Positions 62,972 through 64,000 of a stretch of 64,000 nt of DNA are shown one piece after another (position 1 is the first letter of the stretch; each line of letters begins with the position of its first letter). A program made the position numbers and the translations under genes. The stretch is taken from the NCBI GenBank assembly GCA_963989385.1, contig OZ022508.1, forward strand, positions 49,267,087 to 49,331,086, in the 5' to 3' direction. This DNA comes from Ctena decussata (taxonomy: Eukaryota > Mollusca > Bivalvia > Lucinida > Lucinidae). Under the pieces are notes generated by a model. The model made no database searches. It was given only the letters and a program-made list of their open reading frames with translations, and was not told the DNA's origin.

Positions 62972-63100
62972 TTTTAAAGATTACAGGGTAAACAGTGTAG
63001 ATGCAGATAAGATGGCTCATTATGAGCCACTTCATCTGGATCTGTGCTGCTTGCATATTCAACTATCATGGTATTCTCATTTTGGGCACTTTAAGTCTTA
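62972..63100. mobile_element. Family A MITE, left truncated
   Basis: GGGTAAACAGTGTAGATGCAG, hairpin AGATGGCTCATTATGAGCCA, GTGCTGCTTGCATATTCAAC, end GGGCACTTTAAG. Confidence 0.6.
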
Positions 63101-64000
63101 AGTTACAGAATGAAGCATGATTATGTTGATTTTTATTCATAAAAAATTCTTCTAAATGCTAGATCTCATGACAAATGTTTTGGAAATAAATAAAGACAAA
63201 CTATGAAATTTTCACTCCTTGAAATTCTGGCTTACCTGCAGCTCTGAGGGTGTATGCGGCTACGTGCTATTGTTCATACAAATGGAAAAGAAAAAATTAT
63301 AGCAATTCTAAAATGCTTACTTTAGCACCTGATTTTGTCAAAATAACAAATGTCATGGGCTTAATTCACTTTCTTACTTTTTGTAAAAGAACAAAACCTG
63401 CCAGAATATATTAATGTTGATTTGCTGCAAGCCATTTGTACTTTGAACTAGAACAATTCATAAAAGTCTCCGCAAAAAAAAACCCCAAGAAATTGTTCGT
63501 GAAACACTTTGCCCCCAACCATATGCTTGCCACTAAAGGTGTCAAGCTTTAGAATGTCTAAGTCTGAAAGGAGTAACCTAATCATTACTAAAATATTTAA
63601 CACATCAAGAACTATTATTATACCAAATCTCAGCATCCTAGATATTGGAAAAATGCCAAATTCAAACATGAGCCATCACTCCATCAAAATTCTACCAAAT
63701 TTTCCCAAAACTTATTCAGGTAATTTACTCTTCAGATCTTATCAGTATACCAAATATTAAGGCCATTACTCAAATACTTTTTGAGATATCTTGCTAACAA
63801 GATATACATCTCGTGTTTTTGAAGGGGCTTAACTCCAAAATGGGGAATAACTTGGAAAAAAACAATATGTGTCAGTTATTTTTCGATGAGGAATCCATAT
63901 ATAAAATTAATAAACCCTAATGCCCAGTGGTTGTAGAACCCAGTAGCTGCATAAGTATTGAATATCAGTAGAAATAACTTTGTAATTAATGAATGCAGAG
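63101..64000. other. No gene seen
   Basis: AT-rich. Phrases such as GTTTTTGAAGGGGCTTAACT and AATGGGGAATAACTTGG look repeat-like but cannot be matched inside the window. Opposing open frames at 63448-63760 cover each other and carry no recognisable motif. Confidence 0.45.

Overview
The window is eukaryotic and almost certainly from a bivalve mollusc, probably a heterodont (venerid-type) clam. Coding density is very low, exons have GT-AG boundaries with very long introns, and the DNA is packed with repeats typical of bivalves: Helitron-like/pearl-like elements with a core tandem array, an (ACGG)n-type tract and a terminal hairpin followed by GCTAAAAA, plus many palindromic MITEs. The species call is inference from repeat style and cannot be proven from this window alone.

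I can support one protein-coding gene, on the minus strand, running right to left. Six exons join with perfectly compatible phases (25525-25362, 11383-9757, 5725-5445, 4140-3859, 3000-2728, 2121-1948) into 933 codons plus a stop. The last four exons encode an OTULIN/OTULINL (FAM105) type OTU deubiquitinase domain, and the Cys, His and Asn of the catalytic triad are all present. The first of the six encodes a single transmembrane segment followed by a basic and then an acidic stretch. The 1.6-kb second exon encodes a long acidic, Ser-rich, probably disordered linker. A possible first exon with the start codon lies at 49361-49160: it has a good donor and the right phase and would make the protein 1000 aa, but this assignment is weaker. 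Human OTULIN is soluble and active, and human OTULINL is membrane-bound and lacks the catalytic residues; this protein combines a membrane anchor with an intact triad.

Layout: 1-1947 is downstream DNA with MITEs; 1948-11383 holds the six-exon gene's 3' five exons, with a 2.25-kb tandem-repeat Helitron-like element in one intron (5772-8025); 11384-25361 is a 14-kb intron with a SINE flanked by a 14-bp target duplication, a 23-bp minisatellite, a GC-rich TIR element and a 146-bp array; 25362-25525 is the transmembrane exon; 25526-49159 is either a giant first intron or upstream DNA. That part is dominated by a TIR element with another nested in it (32028-34974) and by a multi-level nest of Helitron-like elements (about 36497-46634) with a 4.6-kb 145-bp satellite. 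From 49362 to 64000 I see only repeats and unassigned DNA.

The most unusual non-coding signal is that at least seven tandem arrays whose sequences look unrelated share a monomer of 145-146 bp, close to a nucleosome core length, and that nearly all carry nuclear-receptor half-sites (AGGTCA/TGACCT) in ordered DR0, DR2, DR4, everted or inverted spacing, including one perfect AGGTCAnnnTGACCT palindrome at 62565-62579. Whether this is functional is unknown.
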